NCBI GenBank assembly: GCA_003564915.1
Contig: PXDX01000089.1
Coordinates: 1-7,540 of the forward strand
Length of the DNA stretch: 7,540 nucleotides
Reading direction: 5' to 3'
Source of the DNA: a candidate division WWE3 bacterium
GTDB lineage: Bacteria; Patescibacteriota; WWE3; UBA101185; UBA10185
Shown here: piece after piece, positions 5,412 through 7,540 of the stretch
Position numbering within the stretch: the first letter of the stretch is position 1
How the letters are laid out: each line of letters begins with the position of its first letter
Notes under the pieces: generated by a model
What the model was told of the DNA's origin: nothing
Database searches by the model: none
What the model saw: only the letters and a program-made list of their open reading frames with translations
Translations under genes and position numbers: made by a program

Positions 5412-7046
5412 TTATATTTTTGTAACCCTTACTACTTCCTCCAAGGTAGTAATTCCATTCTTTATCTTATGGATTCCATCCTCGAACATTGTTGTCATAC
5501 CTCCTTCTATAGCCAGGTTTTGTATTTTTTCAGCATCATCTTTTTTGATAATGGCTTCCCTGATATTGTCATTCATGACCAGAACTTCAAATATCCCGAT
5601 CCTTCCTCGGTATCCCGAATCGTGACATAATGAACAGCCTTTTCCGTAGTATAACCTGATTTCCTCTTTACCGTTGAAATATTTTGTGAATTCCTCCTGT
5701 ATCTTGCTTTTTTCAACTTCCTTGGATACCCTGCAGTTGGGGCAAATTTTGCGTACAAGTCTTTGTGCTACCACGACATTTATCGTACTTGCTATAAGAA
5801 ATGGTTCAATATTAAGATCTATGAACCTGGGAATTGCCGTAGAAGCATTATTAGTATGCAGCGACGAAAGTACCAGATGACCCGTCATGGCTGAATTGAT
5901 AGCTATTCCCGCTGTCTCCTCATCCCTTATCTCACCAACCAGAATTACATCAGGATCCTGCCTAACAAGCGATCTAAGTCCTTTTGCAAAAGTTAATCCT
6001 GTCCGCTGATTCGTTTGGATTTGGTTAATTCCCTTTATACTATATTCCACTGGGTCTTCTATTGTGGTTATGTTCACGTCCCTTTTATTTAGTAATTTTA
6101 TGATTGAATATAGAGTGGTTGTTTTACCGCTTCCTGTGGGACCCGTAACCAATATCATTCCATGCGGTTGTTGATAGGCTTTTTCTACTCTAGTAAAGGA
6201 TTCTTCAGCTAGACCCAGGCTACGTAAGGAAAATTGCCGGCTTCTTTCGGAAAGGAGCCTCAAAACGGCCTTTTCTCCCTCCGTAATAGGAACTATTGAC
6301 ACTCTTAGATCTACTTCCTCCAGCGATGTTTGAACATTGATTTTTCCGTCCTGCGGTTTTAGATGCTCATCAGTTTGAAGATCAGCCATGACCTTTATTC
6401 TTGTTATGATTTGCTGATGCAGCCCTTCAGGAAGTATCACCATGTCGTGTAACACGCCATCCATTCGGAAGCGTATAAGAGTTTCCTTTTCCAGCGGCTC
6501 TATGTGAATGTCGGAAGCTTTGTTTCTATAACCGTGCTCAATTATTTCATCAACGATCTTTTGTACAGGGGGATCGGTTCCGGGAGCCGCTTCCGAGATA
6601 ATTTTGTCAAAGGATTTCTTTGTATCTACAGTGTAAAGAGCTAGACTGTCGATTATACTATCTTCCGTTGTATAAAATATCTCTACTTTAAGGCCTGTTT
6701 TTTTCTCCAAGAAATCGATTATTTCCTTATTTGAAGGATCCGCGGTGGCAACTTTAAGGCCTTTCTTGCTGCCGGAAAATGCGATTATTTTTTGTTTTCT
6801 CGCAACTTTCTCAGGTATTACTTTTAGAACTTCTATATCAATGGCAGTATTTTCTTTATCAAAAAAAGGTAGATTCAGTATATCCGCAGCAATCCTGCCC
6901 AAATTTTCCCTGGAAATTATATCCCTCTCTACAAGGAGATCTCCGAAATCCTTTCCTCTTTCCTGGCTTTCGTCGAAAATTTCCTGCAGACGGGATTCTT
7001 CAGTTAGATTGAATTCTTTTAGCGATTCGAGCAGTTCTTTTTCCAT
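5412..7046 (-). CDS. pilB: Type IV pilus / type II secretion assembly ATPase PilB/GspE
   Basis: 544 aa hexameric cytoplasmic ATPase that powers filament extension. An N-terminal GspE/MshEN-like domain lies at about 35-137 (FGDLLVERDIISRENLGRIA, LNLPFFD, KGLKVATADP). Next comes the ATPase N-domain with ASDIHIEPLEKETLIRFRMDG (177-197) and the IKVMADL...PQDGKI region (217-236). The core has Walker A GPTGSGKT (302-309, Lys308), Asp box TTIEDPVEY (327-335), Walker B LVRQDPDVILVGEIRD (360-375, Glu372), and His box GHLVLSSLHTN (389-399). A four-Cys zinc site, CPNC (435-438) and CSLC (471-474), leads into GYRGRIGIFEVL. These mark an assembly ATPase, not a PilT retraction ATPase, which lacks the zinc knuckle. 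All catalytic residues are intact. The N-domain motifs are too degenerate to claim c-di-GMP binding. The ATG lies 7 nt after the receiver gene's stop. Confidence 0.97.
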   Translation of the reverse strand: MEKELLESLKEFNLTEESRLQEIFDESQERGKDFGDLLVERDIISRENLGRIAADILNLPFFDKENTAIDIEVLKVIPEKVARKQKIIAFSGSKKGLKVATADPSNKEIIDFLEKKTGLKVEIFYTTEDSIIDSLALYTVDTKKSFDKIISEAAPGTDPPVQKIVDEIIEHGYRNKASDIHIEPLEKETLIRFRMDGVLHDMVILPEGLHQQIITRIKVMADLQTDEHLKPQDGKINVQTSLEEVDLRVSIVPITEGEKAVLRLLSERSRQFSLRSLGLAEESFTRVEKAYQQPHGMILVTGPTGSGKTTTLYSIIKLLNKRDVNITTIEDPVEYSIKGINQIQTNQRTGLTFAKGLRSLVRQDPDVILVGEIRDEETAGIAINSAMTGHLVLSSLHTNNASTAIPRFIDLNIEPFLIASTINVVVAQRLVRKICPNCRVSKEVEKSKIQEEFTKYFNGKEEIRLYYGKGCSLCHDSGYRGRIGIFEVLVMNDNIREAIIKKDDAEKIQNLAIEGGMTTMFEDGIHKIKNGITTLEEVVRVTKI

Positions 7047-7053
7047 TTGAGTT

Positions 7054-7422
7054 TTATTTGGTCAGTTCTTTTATCTGTTTAATAACTTCTTTGAGAGTTA
7101 CGTTGCTTTTAATTATGTAGCCGTCTGCACCCAGCTCCATGCTTCTATTTTGATCACTTTGCTGACCAAGATTGGAAGTTATTAATACAGGTATTTTTTT
7201 TGTGCTCTTGTTTTCTTTTAATTTCTCAAGCGCTTCGAACCCGTCCATTTTTGGCATGACGAGATCCAGTAGTATAGTGTCAGGTTTAAAGGATTCTATT
7301 TGATCCAGGAGTTCTTCCCCGTTCTCCACTATTAGTATTTCGTAGCCCTCCTTTTCCAGTTTGATTCTGTAGGCGTTTGCAAGAAACTTATCATCTTCTG
7401 CTATTAATATTTTTTTTGCCAT
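7054..7422 (-). CDS. Stand-alone response regulator receiver (CheY-like)
   Basis: 122 aa, a single receiver domain without an output domain. The acidic pocket is D10-D11 (LIAEDDKF), the phospho-acceptor is D53 (ILLDLVMPKMDG), the switch residue is S83 (PVLITSN), and the conserved Lys is K105 (GYIIKS). All needed residues are present, so it should accept phosphate from a histidine kinase, though none is encoded here. With no DNA-binding domain it must act by protein contact. Its position as the gene before pilB, with a 7-nt gap, suggests it adjusts pilus assembly in the way PilG/PilH-type CheY proteins do in twitching systems; this is inference. The ATG at 7422-7420 has an AAAATAA leader and no Shine-Dalgarno sequence. 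It follows the tail of an upstream ORF by 12 nt and so may be read through from further upstream. Confidence 0.93.
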   Translation of the reverse strand: MAKKILIAEDDKFLANAYRIKLEKEGYEILIVENGEELLDQIESFKPDTILLDLVMPKMDGFEALEKLKENKSTKKIPVLITSNLGQQSDQNRSMELGADGYIIKSNVTLKEVIKQIKELTK

Positions 7423-7434
7423 TTTATTTTGATA

Positions 7435-7540
7435 CTAAACTTTTCCTAAAACCGGTTCCTTTTTAGGTCTCATGAAGAGTTCCCCTAATAAAAGGCGGTT
7501 TGATAATTTAATTTTTTTCTCCTTTGTTGAGGATTTACTC
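7435..7540 (-). CDS. C-terminal tail of an unidentified upstream ORF (partial, tentative)
   Basis: A minus-strand frame enters from the window edge and stays open for 34 codons to a TAG at 7437-7435, 12 nt before the receiver start. It gives a basic tail that ends ELFMRPKKEPVLGKV. No domain can be named from 34 residues. A shorter reading is possible: AGGGGA stands about 7 nt before an internal ATG in the same frame, which would encode only MRPKKEPVLGKV. An AAAGGAG further upstream precedes an in-frame ATT. A second frame (ending LNYQTAFY) is also open at the edge but stops earlier, so chance openness cannot be excluded. The short spacing and the absence of any terminator favour a real gene in the same operon. 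Confidence 0.4.
   Translation of the reverse strand, partial: SKSSTKEKKIKLSNRLLLGELFMRPKKEPVLGKV

Noticed and set aside
451..7050. Several plus-strand and alternate-frame open reading frames of 60-104 codons.
   Set aside because: All lie antisense or out of frame to well-supported genes, and their compositions mirror those genes. None has a recognisable domain or a convincing start.
1..7540. tRNA, rRNA, CRISPR array, insertion sequence or recoded TGA.
   Set aside because: No cloverleaf, rRNA-like tract, regularly spaced direct repeats or transposase was seen. All genes are intact under the standard bacterial code, and TGA ends the PilM-like gene.

Overview
This 7.5 kb window reads almost entirely on the minus strand. 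It is one compact type IV pilus / type II secretion-like gene cluster, transcribed from right to left. Base composition is moderately AT-rich, genes are packed with gaps of 2-27 nt or short overlaps, most starts lack a clear Shine-Dalgarno sequence, and stops are standard (TAA, TAG and TGA all used, no in-frame TGA recoding). The major prepilin carries an ALDPATRF...ARRW stretch that I associate with pilins of Candidate Phyla Radiation bacteria (Patescibacteria). Together with small gene sizes and no secretin in view, this suggests a CPR-type or other monoderm-like bacterium. That assignment is inference.

Layout in transcription order: the tail of an unidentified upstream ORF (7540-7435); a stand-alone receiver-domain protein (7422-7054); the assembly ATPase PilB/GspE (7046-5412); the platform protein PilC/GspF (5409-4330); four minor prepilins resembling GspH/FimT (4306-3860), GspI/PilV (3856-3236), GspJ/PilW (3243-2344) and GspK/PilX (2339-1953); a PilM/GspL-like protein with one membrane segment and an external LytR_C-like domain (1936-839); a GspG/PilA-like major prepilin (811-371); a GC-rich hairpin; a 220-nt gap; and the first 50 codons of an unidentified single-pass membrane protein (150-1).

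The order E-F-H-I-J-K-L matches the classical gsp order, with the G-type major pilin moved to the end, where it has the only strong ribosome binding site of the cluster. A model: the cytoplasmic ATPase drives the PilC platform, the H/I/J/K-like subunits prime and cap the filament, the PilM/LytR_C fusion links ATPase and envelope in place of the usual PilM-PilN-PilO set, and the receiver protein feeds in a phospho-signal. No prepilin peptidase, PilT, PilN, PilO or secretin is in the window.

The most unusual feature is that the two adjacent minor pilins (I-like and J-like), unrelated along their bodies, end in the same eight-cysteine module (C-x3-C-x9-C-x6-C-x10/15-C-x8-CCC with a shared CTGGPxxDTCCC end). 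This looks like a disulfide-rich tip domain on the pilus. The PilM-TM-LytR_C architecture is the second point worth pursuing.
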